In this document: one piece after another, positions 23,915 through 34,304 of the stretch
Layout: each line of letters opens with the position of its first letter
Position numbering within the stretch: the first letter of the stretch is position 1
DNA from: Hansfordia pulvinata
Taxonomy: Eukaryota; Ascomycota; Sordariomycetes; Xylariales
Length of the DNA stretch: 64,000 nucleotides
Reading direction: 5' to 3'
Assembly: GCA_006538405.1 (NCBI GenBank)
Contig: BJKQ01000007.1
Coordinates: forward strand, 1,488,001-1,552,000
Notes under the pieces: model-generated
What the model was told of the DNA's origin: nothing
The model's input: the letters and a program-made list of their open reading frames with translations, nothing else
Database searches by the model: none
Position numbers and translations under genes: made by a program

Positions 23915-25573
23915 GCAAAGTCGCAAAGTCGCAGAGTCGCGGTGTCGGGAATCGCAGAGTCGCGGAGACGGGCGCGACGGTGGGGCGCCGTCTCGGAGAC
24001 TTTGCCGGCTTGCAGATGAGGCGCGGCGGCCGTCGCCGCCACCCACCCCAAAGCGACCCCGTTTCCCTCCCCCCCCCCCCTTCCGTGCTTTCCTTTCCCC
24101 GGCGGTCCGTTCCATCCCGTCAATCCCGTCAAAGGGCAGCGGGGAATATGTCAGGTAGGTAAGTAAAGAGGTATCTAACATGAGGTACTGTGGCCGGTGG
24201 TTTACGGGTCTCCGTGGTAGGCGTTTCCAAACCCCCTGTGTGGCCGTCTGATACGGTAATTCTCGCCGTTCTTGGCCTCCGGGCAGCATTTCCGTTCCAC
24301 TCCTCCGTCGGGAGCCGCAAGTGTCCCCCCGCGCCTTCCCGGGAATTCTAGGTACGGGGCTAGCCCCAACTTCCACTGCGATCGGCCGGCATTGTACCTG
24401 ACTCACCTCTCGTCCGTACATGAGGTACTTTGGGTGCTTCCTTTCACCTGAGGTTCTCCCGTAGATGCCGGCCCCGTTCTGCCCTCGGATTCTCCTACGA
24501 GGTGGCTTTCGTGCCTTTTACAGCTACCTCACCCTCTACCATGCCCATTGTCTTTTCATGTCTGCGGCTCTCTGCTTGGTGAGGCTGTGGGAGGGCCAAA
24601 TGCACTTCCCAGTCGACGGAACGACTGATGAGCGTCCCGGCATCCCCCACGAAGCGACGATTCCACATCGAGGGTTCCACGATGACGACAGCCATTCATC
24701 CAAACCACGGCCGATTGTCTGTGTCCATGGTCCTCGGTCTCGACAAGACGACATACCGCCCACTTGCCCGCGCCCGCATCGTACTGAGGGACTTCGTCCG
24801 AGGCCAGGAGAACGACTGCTCGGGGGCGCACAGGTTGGCCTTTTCCTCCACTGCCTGGCCGCCCGCCCAGGTGCGCGAGGGGAACCACCCGAACGATCTT
24901 TCGCCCCCAAGACTCCCCAGCTGAAGAGGGGGTTGATGCAAGCGTAGACGTCGTGGACCGGGACCCGCAGCCAGCGACGATAACATTTCATTCACCGATA
25001 GTGGCACGGCGGGGCAGACAGGCAACAGGGTCTCGCTCGCCTTTGAACCCCCCCCAAAGACAGACGAAGCTTCATCAGCCGAGCGGCCGTTCCTCGCTCA
25101 ACACGGCCCGCTGGCTCGCCATCACGCAGCACCCTCTCCTCCGGCGTCTCCGCCGCGCGGTGGGCGAACAGGTGGCGAGGGGTTGTTATCTCGGAGTTAG
25201 GCCTCGAGCACGCGCGGGGGGGGGGCGCGCTTTTTGTCTGCATCAACAATGCAATGGAACTGGGCCTTAAAGCCCCCCCCCCCCTGGTCTGTTCGCCATG
25301 GAGATAGTGGCGTCGCCCTCCCTCCTTCGCAATTGTCTAACCGTCTGCGGCGTCGACAGCGCGGTCCGCGGCCGCAGGGTGGCCGCCTACGGCTGAACCG
25401 CTCGCCTGGTCCGGACGGGCAGCTGAACTCTGAACTCTGGACCATCCCTGCGAGGGACTGATACGAGCGACTCGAAACCCTGGAAAGTCGCCATCAAGGC
25501 GTGGCCCTATCTCGGAGCTCCGGATTGGTTGGCTGGGACGCGAAACGCACGTCAAAGTGGCCCGCTGGAACAG

Positions 25574-25580
25574 TATAAAA
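25574..25580 (+). promoter_or_regulatory. TATA box of the small secreted protein gene
   Basis: TATAAAA lies 112 bases before the ATG at 25692, a suitable distance for a fungal core promoter with a short leader. Confidence 0.55.
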
Positions 25581-25691
25581 ATGCCACAACGCCCTCCTTG
25601 GCGCAATCATGGAGACACACATGGCACTCCAGAAAGCTCCCTATCCTATCTACAGCTCACAACCTACTTTGAAAGAAAACGAAAAAAAAAA

Positions 25692-26153
25692 ATGCAGTTC
25701 ACCTCCCTGGCCCTGCTGGCCCTCAGCGCCGCTCCCGCCCTGGCAAGCTCGCCCCAGAAGCCGTGCGTAATAGACATGGTGCGGTCGTCCCTGGTCATGA
25801 ACCTCGAAACGAGAGATTGGTCCTGGGTCCCCAACGCATCCGTCGGCCCGTCCCTCGGTCTGGAGGACTGCGGCAAGGACGTCGAGAAGGAGTTCTGCTT
25901 CATCCCCATCTCCCAGCACCACAACAGGGGCATCATACTGGGGCCCCGCACTAGCGTGCGCAATACCATGCAGTACGGCGACAACTTCAACGAGCTCAAG
26001 CCGCTGGGGCAGTGCGGCGCGCTCCCGCGGAGAGAGCTCTGCTACCGCCGCCCGGCGGGGAGCAAGCAAGCCATCGTGCAGAGGGATTCGGGGCCGATTA
26101 TTTACATCAATGACTTCATGACGGGCGATGAGTTTATAGATGAGTGCTCGTGA
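25692..26153 (+). CDS. Small cysteine-containing secreted protein
   Basis: A single-exon gene for 153 residues. The first 18 or so residues are a clear signal peptide (MQFTSLALLALSAAPALA) with a likely cut after ALA. The mature chain of about 135 residues has six cysteines (in KPC, EDC, EFC, GQC, ELC and DEC), enough for three disulphides, and no membrane segment. I recognise no domain. The size, signal peptide, even cysteine number and strong TATA box are what one sees for fungal secreted effectors or small extracellular proteins, but that is inference. The ATG follows an A-rich stretch, a normal context for a highly expressed fungal gene. It is separated by more than 1 kb from its neighbours. 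Confidence 0.75.
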   Translation: MQFTSLALLALSAAPALASSPQKPCVIDMVRSSLVMNLETRDWSWVPNASVGPSLGLEDCGKDVEKEFCFIPISQHHNRGIILGPRTSVRNTMQYGDNFNELKPLGQCGALPRRELCYRRPAGSKQAIVQRDSGPIIYINDFMTGDEFIDECS

Positions 26154-26475
26154 AGAACGAGGAGAAGAAAAGACAAGGATAAGCACAGCGGCGGCAATAC
26201 TTTAGACAGGGCAGGGAAGGGAAAAGGCAGGAGCAAAACGGCTTTAGCTCGATTCGCGATCGCTGTTTACATAGGTACTGAAGAGCTTTTACGATAACAT
26301 CTCACCGAAACAGAAATATGTCACAATAGAAAGCATGCGTTGAATTGATATCGAATTTTCCTGGTTGCCTTCAAGTACTTCACGGCGGCTTCCGTGTTTT
26401 CTAGTTGGAACCCGACGCACTACGCTCTCGCGAGTCAAAGCTGTGAGCCAGAGGATGTAGCGAGCGGTGAGGAGA

Positions 26476-26479
<4 letters not shown>

Positions 26480-26533
<54 letters not shown>

Positions 26534-26534
26534 T
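26480..26534. repeat. Long CT microsatellite
   Basis: About 27 CT units interrupted once by TTT near 26513, in intergenic DNA. Confidence 0.9.
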
Positions 26535-26714
26535 TCCTGTTTCTGTTCCGCTGCTGGCGAATCGCATTGATCGAGGAGACCCAGTGAGGCTGGCGACAGG
26601 CCACGATCGCGCAGGGCCGACCGCCGCCGCGCGGGGGGCAGTGGCCCAGCGCCCAAGCAACGACGCGACTTGAAATTGGCGACCACGCCCGCAGTGCGCA
26701 TGGCTGCTGATCAA

Positions 26715-26739
26715 GCAGCAGCAGCAGCAGCAGCAGCAG
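26715..26739. repeat. GCA/CAG triplet tract
   Basis: Eight consecutive GCA triplets, in intergenic DNA. Confidence 0.9.
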
Positions 26740-27280
26740 TGAGGGGGCCTCGTGAGAGTCAACGCAGTCGGGTCGTTTCGGAGATGGGACGACGCGCGCG
26801 CGCGCGCTCGGGGAATTTTGGTACGGCAACAAAGCGGCTCCGGGGCTGAATTGAACGGGCAAAGCGAAACGATCCGAGACCTGCCTCTACCCATGGTCTA
26901 TGCACAGAGTTCGGGAGCACCACCCATGCCGCGGGAGCATGGACATGCACCAGCTTTCCGTGGTGCCACCGTGGAACGAGCAGCGAGCAGTTGGGGGGAT
27001 GTCGATTCATGTAGTCTGTCAATTTCCAGGAGACGGGGGCGAAAGAGAGAGAGAGAGAGAGAGAGCAATTGAATCATTATCCCCCCTTCGTCGGGAAAAC
27101 GATCCATCTTCATTCTTTTCTCCTTCCTTTCTTCCTTCTTTCCCTTTTGTCTCGCCGTCTCGTCTTTTAGGGGGCTTTCCACATTCGTCGCTCGCAGATA
27201 ACACCAAGCAAAAATATTCAGCGCTGAAAGTGAAAAAAAAAAAAAAAACCGCCGCTGGGGCAGCTCTTATTCTCCATTTC

Positions 27281-27658
27281 CTATGACCGGAGGAGCACAG
27301 AGATGGACCCGAACTCTTTGTGCCAGGGGATGGTTTGTCCGTTCCTGACTGCCTTGGCGGCGGTTTGAAGGTCTCTTCCATTCCTGTCGCCGAACTCTAC
27401 CTCCCAGACCTCGTCTTCCTTCTTGTATCCCAACAGGTTTGCCATGACCTCGACCTTGATTTCCTCATCGCCTTCAAATTCGGCCCAGCTCTCCGGCAGT
27501 TTTAATGTCTGAACTTCTTTCTTGAATTTCACGGACGGTTGGCGAAGAGACTCGCCGTCCTTGCTGACCAACGAAAACTTCACCTTCCATCCAAATGCCC
27601 AGACGGCAGGTGCTAGGCTGGCTGCGACCAAGAGGACGTTGAGGGCGGAGCAACGCAT
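27281..27658 (-). CDS. Small secreted protein, cysteine-free after the signal peptide
   Basis: A single-exon gene for 125 residues. Residues 1-21 form a signal peptide (MRCSALNVLLVAASLAPAVWA). The mature part of about 104 residues has no cysteine and alternates charged and hydrophobic residues (GWKVKFSLVSKDGES, KVEVMANLLGY, VWEVEFGDR), suggesting a small beta-rich fold. I do not recognise a family. A TATATAAT box sits 171 bases upstream. Its neighbour across 1.1 kb of repeats is another secreted protein on the other strand, so the two genes converge. The pair may simply be an accessory island. Confidence 0.7.
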   Translation of the reverse strand: MRCSALNVLLVAASLAPAVWAFGWKVKFSLVSKDGESLRQPSVKFKKEVQTLKLPESWAEFEGDEEIKVEVMANLLGYKKEDEVWEVEFGDRNGRDLQTAAKAVRNGQTIPWHKEFGSISVLLRS

Positions 27659-28539
27659 GGTATGTGGTGAATGATGTAGACTTAGTAAAAATGGTTGAAT
27701 TCGAAGGGTTTTCTTTTTTGAGGAACAGGGTGCACTCCTTGTTGTTTTGTCTTTCTGAAAGGTGGAGTGAAATGAACTGAAGAGTGTATGGATCGAGGCA
27801 ACTGTAAACCGTGAAGTTGAGCGCCATCATTATATACCATTCGCGATCTCTAACGAGCAGATGGCGGAATCTCCAAGGCGGGGCCTGCCGACTGGCCTGG
27901 ATGCCGGTCCCCGACCCTCTGCACCTATAGTACCTAGGTAGTCATCGCAGCATTTGATGTGGGCCGGGCCTGAGGCACGAAAAGGAAGCCCGGTGGCAAA
28001 CAGGGGGCCAATGAGGCCCTGCGCGCTGCCAGCTGCAAACTCGCCTGCGACTATCGGGGCAATCCTCGTGGATTCGACCACGAGGCAGCTTGCCAGCTGA
28101 CGACCGTGGCCAATCCGGGACCGCAAGAGGCGAAAACGGCCGGGTTCGGCGACTGAAGAGATCTTTCCCCCCCTGTCCCCGCCACCGTTGCACATCGTCA
28201 GCGTGCCCACGGGATTGCGCATCGAGTATTGGGCGGGCAATAGCAACGGACGGCGGCAGCACATTCGAGCAACAGCAGCTATAAGCGGAGGGTTGAGCCA
28301 TGCTAAATGGGGACCAAGGCAAAAACGGCCCGATCAGGCTGCAGACGATGAGGCTGAGTATCGAACCCTCAAATTCTCGCCCCCTTCCCCCAGAACACTG
28401 ACGCTGTCCACGATTGGCCGAAACGGCCAGCCAAGTGCAAATATACATCTAAAAAAAGATCCGGGAGAGCTCACGGCTCTGAACGCACCGGCGACTCTTC
28501 AGACCACTGCTCCTGCCATCTCGCCACCTCCCCTTTCTC
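27659..28539. other. Promoter region of 27281-27658 and 3' flank of the hydrolase
   Basis: I see no gene. It contains the TATA box at 27829-27836 and an imperfect GTACCTAGGTA near 27930. Confidence 0.6.
27829..27836 (-). promoter_or_regulatory. TATA box of the small secreted protein gene at 27658
   Basis: TATATAAT read on the minus strand, 171 bases before the ATG. Confidence 0.5.
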
Positions 28540-29519
28540 TCAAGCGTCGTCCAGAACACCCGAGGTCTCGAGCCAGCCCAGCAGGGCGGCATTGAACCTC
28601 GCGGTCTGCGTCTTCATGATCCAGTGGCAGCCGGGGATGCGCGCGACGGTGTCGAGCCCCGGCCGCAGCGGGAGCTGCTGGCGCTCCTCGACGTCGCCGC
28701 AGCCCTGCCCGGCGTCGACCAGCAGGCGCGGGGCCGCGGTGCGCCGGGGCCGGAGCCAGGCCGCCGCCGTCCCCGCGGCGCCGCCCAGGTGCCCCGCCAG
28801 CTGGCTGCCGATGGCGGCGGCGACGGCCGGGTCGACGCCCCAGGCCCGCAGCGCGTGGGCCTCGGGCATCCAGGCGGGCACCGTGTCGTGGTCGTCGGTG
28901 CCGGCGGGGGGTACAGCGCGGAGAAGAAGGCGGCGACGCGCGCCGGGTAGTGCTCGGCGGCGGAGAAGGCGTCGGCCAGCTGGAGGTAGGCGGCGCCGCC
29001 GGGGACGTAGCCCGGCTCGACGCAGACGAGGCCGCGGACGAGGGCGGGCTGCGCGGCGGCCAGCTCGGCGACCACGATGCCGCCCAGGCTGTGGCCGACG
29101 GCGATGGCGGGGTTGGCGGGGCCGGCGCCGAGGTGCCGGAGCACGGCGGCGGCGTCGGCGGCCATTGTCGGGATGTCCAGGGGCGGCAGCGCTGGCGTGT
29201 CGCAGTGGGCGTGCTCGCCGTCGTTGGTGACGTTGTCGGGTTTGCTGCGTCGGCGGCGGTCGTGGTAGTGCAGAGTGCTTCGCCCGTGACCGCGGATGTC
29301 GGTGGTGATGACGCGAAGGGATCTCCCGCCGCCGCCGCTGCGGTGTTGCAGCAGAGGTGAGAGCTGGGCGGCCCAGTCGCTCATGTCACATCCGAAGCCG
29401 TGGATCAGGATGACGGGGACGCCCGCGGCGGGGCCCTGCGCCGTGTAGAAGATGTCGGCGCCGCGGGCCTCGACAAAGCCCGCCACGGGCTCGGAGGCGG
29501 AGGCAGACATGGCTGACAT
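28540..29519 (-). CDS. Alpha/beta hydrolase, one frameshift
   Basis: An alpha/beta-hydrolase-fold enzyme of about 326 residues with no intron. The oxyanion region LIHGFGCDMSDW is near residue 40, DIRGHGRS lies near residue 75-80, and the nucleophile elbow GHSLGG is near residue 144. A catalytic His in PGCHWIMKTQ and a cap region follow in the last third. Substrate cannot be told from sequence: esterase, haloperoxidase-like and epoxide-hydrolase-like members share this layout. The reading frame breaks at the G6 run 28906-28911 (plus strand), between ALYPPPA and the next coding block TDDHDTVPAWMPEAHALRAW. One extra base makes 327 codons and continues to the stop at 28540. Without it, the second half would be an Arg/Pro-rich shadow frame. 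I therefore annotate through the break. Confidence 0.75.
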
Positions 29520-29976
29520 CGGGTGAGGGCGGGATGCGACGTGGGCTGGTCGTAGTCGGTACCTTCAGTAGGCACTGTAAGGAACTTGGTATGTAGATGA
29601 AGTATGTGGAATGCGAGATGGTAAGTGAGATGTGTGCCTTGGGTACCTAATCCAACTGGAAGTGAAGCCGGAGATGGCAGCGGACCAGTCCGAGAAGCCG
29701 ACAATTGAACGGAATGGGTTGGAATGGAACGGAACGGACGACTGTTAAGAGGCGTAATCAATGTGATGTGAAGCGAGATGCGGCGGCAGGAGCTAACGAA
29801 GCGATGGCGGGGGAAGGAACGAAGCAGAGAGCCTCCCATTTGATCATCGCTTAGCAACCCCTCGATTCAGTCAATCAGTCAGTCAGTCCATCTGGTGCGA
29901 GCGGTTTTGGATCTCCATTCACGTGTGTGTGTGTCTTTCCGAACTTTTGACTGAACAGCTCGCAACTGCGATTCCA

Positions 29977-30007
<31 letters not shown>

Positions 30008-30740
30008 CAATGAAGGAACCGCTTAACCAGATGGCCTTTAGCTGGCACGCTTCTTTGGGTATTCTTGCTCTACTCTCCCTTTGACGATTCCATCTGACCC
30101 CCCGCCGCACACACACACACACACCCGCCTTCCTCCAGATCTGCCCGAACCAGTTTGTAATCACCGTCACCCCCACCCGTGCGGTGCGCCCGATGAGCAT
30201 TTTGCCTGCTTGGTTTCTGGCGGCAAGGCGGCCAGTGTCCCCGATGCTGTCATCCGCCCCAACTAGGCGATGCAGATGACGAGAGGATGGGTGGCAAACC
30301 CGCGCCTTCGTGTCTTGCTTGGGACATCAAGGGCTCCTCGCAGCATGCTGCTCCGGGCGGTCTTCAGCGAGGGCGCGTGTGCTGACGACGGCGCCATCAT
30401 CGGGCTGCCGCCACAACGGCCCTCTGTGCTGACAGCCGCGAAGACGGCAGACTCGTCCCTGGTCGGTTGGCTGGCTCATGGACGGCTTCCCGCCGACATG
30501 ATGAGCCCCGTCCCACGGATACCACACCACCTCACGGCCTTCCAGAGACATGAGACCAGTACACCATGTGTGGGGGGGGGGGGGGGGAAGTGAGCACAGT
30601 GTTGGCCATTTTTGCAGTATGAATGATATTCCATCTTGGCGTGACTAGCCTGCGTGTCTCCTTGGTACGTAGTACCTAAACTAGGCCAGTTAGAAAAAAC
30701 AAAAAAAAAACCCTTTGGCCTCCTCGCAACCAGAAGAAAA
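29520..30740. other. Intergenic region with a G16 tract
   Basis: It holds short CA and GAC repeats near 29965-30120 and a G16 tract at 30572-30587. I see no gene. The bases after 29519 are the likely leader of the hydrolase. Confidence 0.6.
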
Positions 30741-31074
30741 TCAGCTGCTTCTGCAAGTATAATAGTTTTCGTCGGCGCCCATCTCGCCCGAGCAGAGGCG
30801 CTTCCACTTGGTCGCCACGGCTTCCATTAGTTTCTTGTTCCGCGCCGTTGCCCTGGGGATCCTGTTTAGCACCATGTACTTGTTGCTGAATGCAGAGTCA
30901 CGCGCCATAAAGTCCCTGAACTGCATGAGCCCCAGGTTCCTGGTGGGAACAAACACGGGTCGGTTGTTAGCAGGGTCGTCTCCGGTGCTTGCCACAGGCT
31001 GAGCGGGTGGGATCGGTGGTGATTTCTTCAAGAGAATGACGCTGTGCTCCTACTTACTCTTCTCCTTCAGCCAT
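30741..31074 (-). CDS. Short two-exon gene, 87-residue protein of unknown function
   Basis: The segment 30741-30987 reads as ordinary protein (RNLGLMQFRDFMARDSAFS, KYMVLNRIP, ATKWKRLCSGEMGADENYY) with no low complexity, but lacks an ATG in a good position. A proposed first exon, 31074-31058 (ATG, then MAEGE plus two bases), joins it in phase through a 70-bp GT...AG intron (31057-30988). Together they make 88 codons including the stop. The product is small, basic in its second half, has two cysteines near the end, and shows no signal peptide or membrane segment. I recognise no family. The first exon is the less certain part. Confidence 0.42.
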
Positions 31075-32879
31075 GACCGAGTTCGAACCAATGGCGAGCG
31101 CACCAATGGCCAACTGGGAAAGGGTGGAAATCTGCATGTTGACGCTTCGCTACCGGCGCAGTTCCTATGCTTGGGTGTGTGCCCGATCTGGTCGTCAACA
31201 CCCAATCGGACGACGGATTGCGTATGGTATTTGGCCAACGGTAGCAGCACACCAAGAGGACAGATGTTGAGTGTTCTGGAGTTTCTAGGAAGTGGTTGGT
31301 GGGTCTGCGTCTGAGCTCGGGACAAAGGGCCTTATTATATGAAAAGCCACCGCGCATCTCGAACTCAACCGGGGCCTTCTTCTGCGCGAAAATCGCTCTG
31401 TGGTTGCAACTAATAAAGGGCATGACAGTCAGTCACACAGGCGGATCTGCGATTACTCGGACTCCGGGCCCAGCAAGATCGCCCGTTCTCACCCCCCCCC
31501 CCCCCCGAGTCCGGTGGCAACGAGTTCGGAAGCGGGCTTGTATATCACTCTATGCCCCCGTTGCTACGCTGACTCGGACTTCAAGCAGGGTCCGAATCCA
31601 GGCCATGCACAATCTCATGTCATGTCATGTCATGGTAAGCTGCATCGGAGTTGCCACAGGACAAGGCGCGCTTTCTACGGTGCCAAGTGCGAGAGGTGTG
31701 GCCAGAGGCCAGGACTACTCATTGCCACGACAGCCTGTATTCGCGCAACCATTGGAGGCGCACTGCGCGCAAAACAATACCGTGTAGGATCGGATTCAAA
31801 GCAGTCATCAAGCGCGGAGCCAGTGTGCGGCGAGATAGGGTAGTCGCGGATAGTGCCTGTGTGCGCCACATGGCGTTGTCGTGTGGACGTGTTCAGACAG
31901 AGTCGCCACGTTCTCCTGGACAGGCGGAGAGCAAAAGGACATCGGTTGGGCCCCCGGCTTCCTTCCAGAGGTTGGGCTCCCACATCATCACCGAGGCACA
32001 TGCTTAAGAGAAGCCAGGTTAGCCAGTACAACCATGTATTGCACAGCAGCTCCTGGATCTCGGACTCGCCCTCGCAACTGATACCATGGGGGGGGGGGGG
32101 GGGGGCAACTGCCCCGAGAAAAGAAACCGACTACTTGATACCAAGACCAAGGACAGGCGGCTGAAATCACAACTCAGATGTGGTCACTAATTGCATGAAC
32201 TCTTATTTCCCATACCTTGTGAGTATTATAAACATGAACGTGGACATGTAGGGCGAGCAGCGAGGTTCGGATGCTCACCCTTCCTCCCGGAACCGGCGCG
32301 ACGCGCAACAAAAACCCAAACTCTCGACCAAGAAGGGGCAACGTTCCCCAATATAGATGTTATCAGGCCAGCAAAAGGTCATGCCGCAGCCATTCAATAA
32401 TGGGCCGCACATCCGGCCGGTCTTGCATGCCATTGCTTACCCTGATGAGCACGGAATCGGAGAAGATGGCGCGCTAAACGCACATCGTATCACTAGCAGC
32501 CTGGGCTAGTTGATTGTCTTTCAAGATTATCATGTTTACCTCCAGCGCCCACTTTGTGCGTTCCAGCGCGGTCTGGGCTTGCCAGAGCAAGGGAAGGGAA
32601 CCTGTCGAGGATCTTGGTTTCTGGCAGCTTAATAACCAAAGCATTGCGCGTCATTGTTGTCGTCACTGGTAAACAGGCGAGTAAACAGGCGAACCAAATA
32701 TGCGATGCTTTCCAAGTCACTCAAGTTTAAGAGTCGTTTCCGAGCAGTTCTATTCTGTATCTGCGGACCGACTGGAAGCGGTAGTCTATTTTTCAAAAGT
32801 ATGATTACTGCTCATGAGAGCCGATAGATCAATGCCTCTTGGCAGCCGTGCTGTACCGGTCTCACAAAATACCAGCTTC
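31075..32879. other. Intergenic region with two mononucleotide tracts
   Basis: It contains C15 at 31492-31506, an ATGTC pentamer repeat near 31610-31633, and G18 at 32088-32105. I see no gene. The part next to 32880 is the ODC 3' flank. Confidence 0.6.
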
Positions 32880-34304
32880 CTACATGTCAAGCAAGGCACG
32901 GGCGCCAGGCTCGCTGCAGACGTAGATGACGTCGTGGGCGTTGCTGAAGCCGTTGAACTTGGTGGCAGAGCACTTGGTGTAGGCGCCCATGTCCTCAAAG
33001 TAGAGCCAGTCACCGACATCGAGCTCCTGCTCAAAGCGGATGCTCTCGGTGATGCGGTCGATCCCGTCGCAAGTCGGACCCCAGATGGAGTACTCAATGC
33101 CGGCTTTCATACCTTCGGGCACAGCATCGGCATAAGCCGTGTTGTAAAAGGTTTGAGATCCAGAGCGGAGGACCTTGGCCTCAGGGTGCTGGTGGTCGAA
33201 CATGATGCTGCTGAAGTTCCCGTACAGACCATCGTTGACGTAGGCCATGTAGGCGGTTTCACCCGTGGCGGGGTTGTCAATGGCACGGCGCGCAATGATG
33301 TTGCAGGCGATGGTGAACGCGGTGGACACGTAGTATCGGCCCGGCTCGGCAATGATGTTGATGTGGGGAGGGAAGTACTCGTCGAGAGCGTCCCGGAGAA
33401 CCACAGCCATGTCCTCAAAGGTGTCCCCACTGAAGCCACCGCCGATGTCGAGGGTCTTCATGTCATAGCCGTACGAGGCAGCCTGCTTGAAGACGAGGTC
33501 GGCATCCTGAACGGCCTTCATGAAAGCCTGAGGGTCCGAGGCGCCGGAGCCAACATGGAAGCTGACACCAACAACGTTGAGGCCCAGCTCCTTGGCAAGA
33601 GCGAGCAGACCGTCGGTGGCGTCGAGCGAAGCGCCGAACTTCAAGCTCAGGCGGCACAAGCTCGACGAGTCGTCGGTCAAGATGCGCAAGAACAGCTCGG
33701 CACCGGGGTAGAGCTTGGCAATCTTGCGCAGCTCGTCGGCGTTGTCAAAGGTCATCTGCTTGACGCCCTGGTTGGCGACGTAGCGCACGTACGAGTTGGT
33801 CTTGCAGGGCTGCGCGTAGATGATGCGAGAGGGGTCAACGCCAGTGCCCAAGACCTGCTCGATCTCGGCCTTGGAAGCACAGTCGAAACCGGTGCCCAGG
33901 CCAGCAAGCAGCTCAATGACCTTGGGGTCGGGGTTGCACTTGACGGCTGCGGGGACTGTCAGCAAGAGAACATGATGAACTCGGGGGGGGGGGGGGGGAG
34001 AGGGGCCAGGAGGCGTGGACGAACCGTAGAAGGGTTTGACGCGGGGCAGGTTCTTCTTCCAGCGCATGTGCTGGCGGTAGATCTCACCGAGATCACCTAC
34101 GAAGAAGGTGTCTTCGTCACCTGGCTCACAGGATTCATGGTCAATGTTCTCAACGCGGTTGCGGAGAGCATTGCCAATCATCTGCTTGGCAGCGAGGGAT
34201 CCATTTTGCTGGTGCTGGTCGAACAGATTGTTCTTCAACAGATACCGATTATTCTCAAAAGTAATCGGAGCGGTGGTTTGAACGGCAGCTGTTGCCATAA
34301 CCAT
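32880..34304 (-). CDS. Ornithine decarboxylase
   Basis: PLP-dependent ornithine decarboxylase, converting ornithine to putrescine, the first committed step of polyamine synthesis in the cytosol. It has 448 residues in two exons (34304-34025 and 33946-32880), which is the normal fungal length. The PLP lysine is Lys96 in PFYAVKCNPDP, formed across the splice site. Other landmarks in order are HVGSG, the phosphate-binding LDIGGGFSG, the AEPGRYYV block, and the active-site cysteine in WGPTCDGIDRI. The 78-bp intron is open in frame, so unspliced RNA would still read through, but it would split the VKCN motif. The intron includes a 16-base C run in the sense direction. The first ATG (34304) gives MVMATAAV, and a second Met two codons later is equally possible. 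A long leader precedes it (see 34305-35120). Confidence 0.95.
   Translation of the reverse strand: MVMATAAVQTTAPITFENNRYLLKNNLFDQHQQNGSLAAKQMIGNALRNRVENIDHESCEPGDEDTFFVGDLGEIYRQHMRWKKNLPRVKPFYGSSTPPGPSPPPPPRVHHVLLLTVPAAVKCNPDPKVIELLAGLGTGFDCASKAEIEQVLGTGVDPSRIIYAQPCKTNSYVRYVANQGVKQMTFDNADELRKIAKLYPGAELFLRILTDDSSSLCRLSLKFGASLDATDGLLALAKELGLNVVGVSFHVGSGASDPQAFMKAVQDADLVFKQAASYGYDMKTLDIGGGFSGDTFEDMAVVLRDALDEYFPPHINIIAEPGRYYVSTAFTIACNIIARRAIDNPATGETAYMAYVNDGLYGNFSSIMFDHQHPEAKVLRSGSQTFYNTAYADAVPEGMKAGIEYSIWGPTCDGIDRITESIRFEQELDVGDWLYFEDMGAYTKCSATKFNGFSNAHDVIYVCSEPGARALLDM
33983..33998. repeat. G16 tract in the ornithine decarboxylase intron
   Basis: Sixteen G on the plus strand, C in the transcript, inside the single intron. 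Confidence 0.9.

Larger units (their letters stand above)
23538..25691. other. Intergenic region with microsatellites
   Basis: Upstream of the reductase (minus) and of the small secreted protein at 25692 (plus). It contains a (CT)13 microsatellite followed by imperfect 8-base repeats of the form TCGCAAAG/TCGCAGAG (23915-23970), a C11 tract near 24070, a G10 tract near 25208 and a C12 tract near 25270. The frames across the CT repeat (23744-24421 minus) are repeat-driven and not credible genes. Confidence 0.6.
26154..27280. other. Intergenic region packed with simple repeats
   Basis: It contains a long CT microsatellite (26480-26534), a CAG/GCA triplet tract (26715-26739), a GA tract (27044-27065) and an A15 run (27234-27248). 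The long frames here (26289-26894 and 26401-26862 minus) are Arg-Glu repeat translations and not genes. Confidence 0.65.

Noticed and set aside
23744..24421. 225-codon minus frame over a CT microsatellite
   Set aside because: Its core is Arg-Glu repeat from the microsatellite; not a gene.
26289..26894. 201-codon minus frame over a CT microsatellite
   Set aside because: Repeat-driven frame of Arg and Glu residues.
33947..34024. Continuous reading of ornithine decarboxylase through its intron
   Set aside because: The intron is open in frame, but it inserts Pro-rich sequence and separates PFY from AVKCN, the PLP-lysine motif; GT...AG ends give the exact family sequence.
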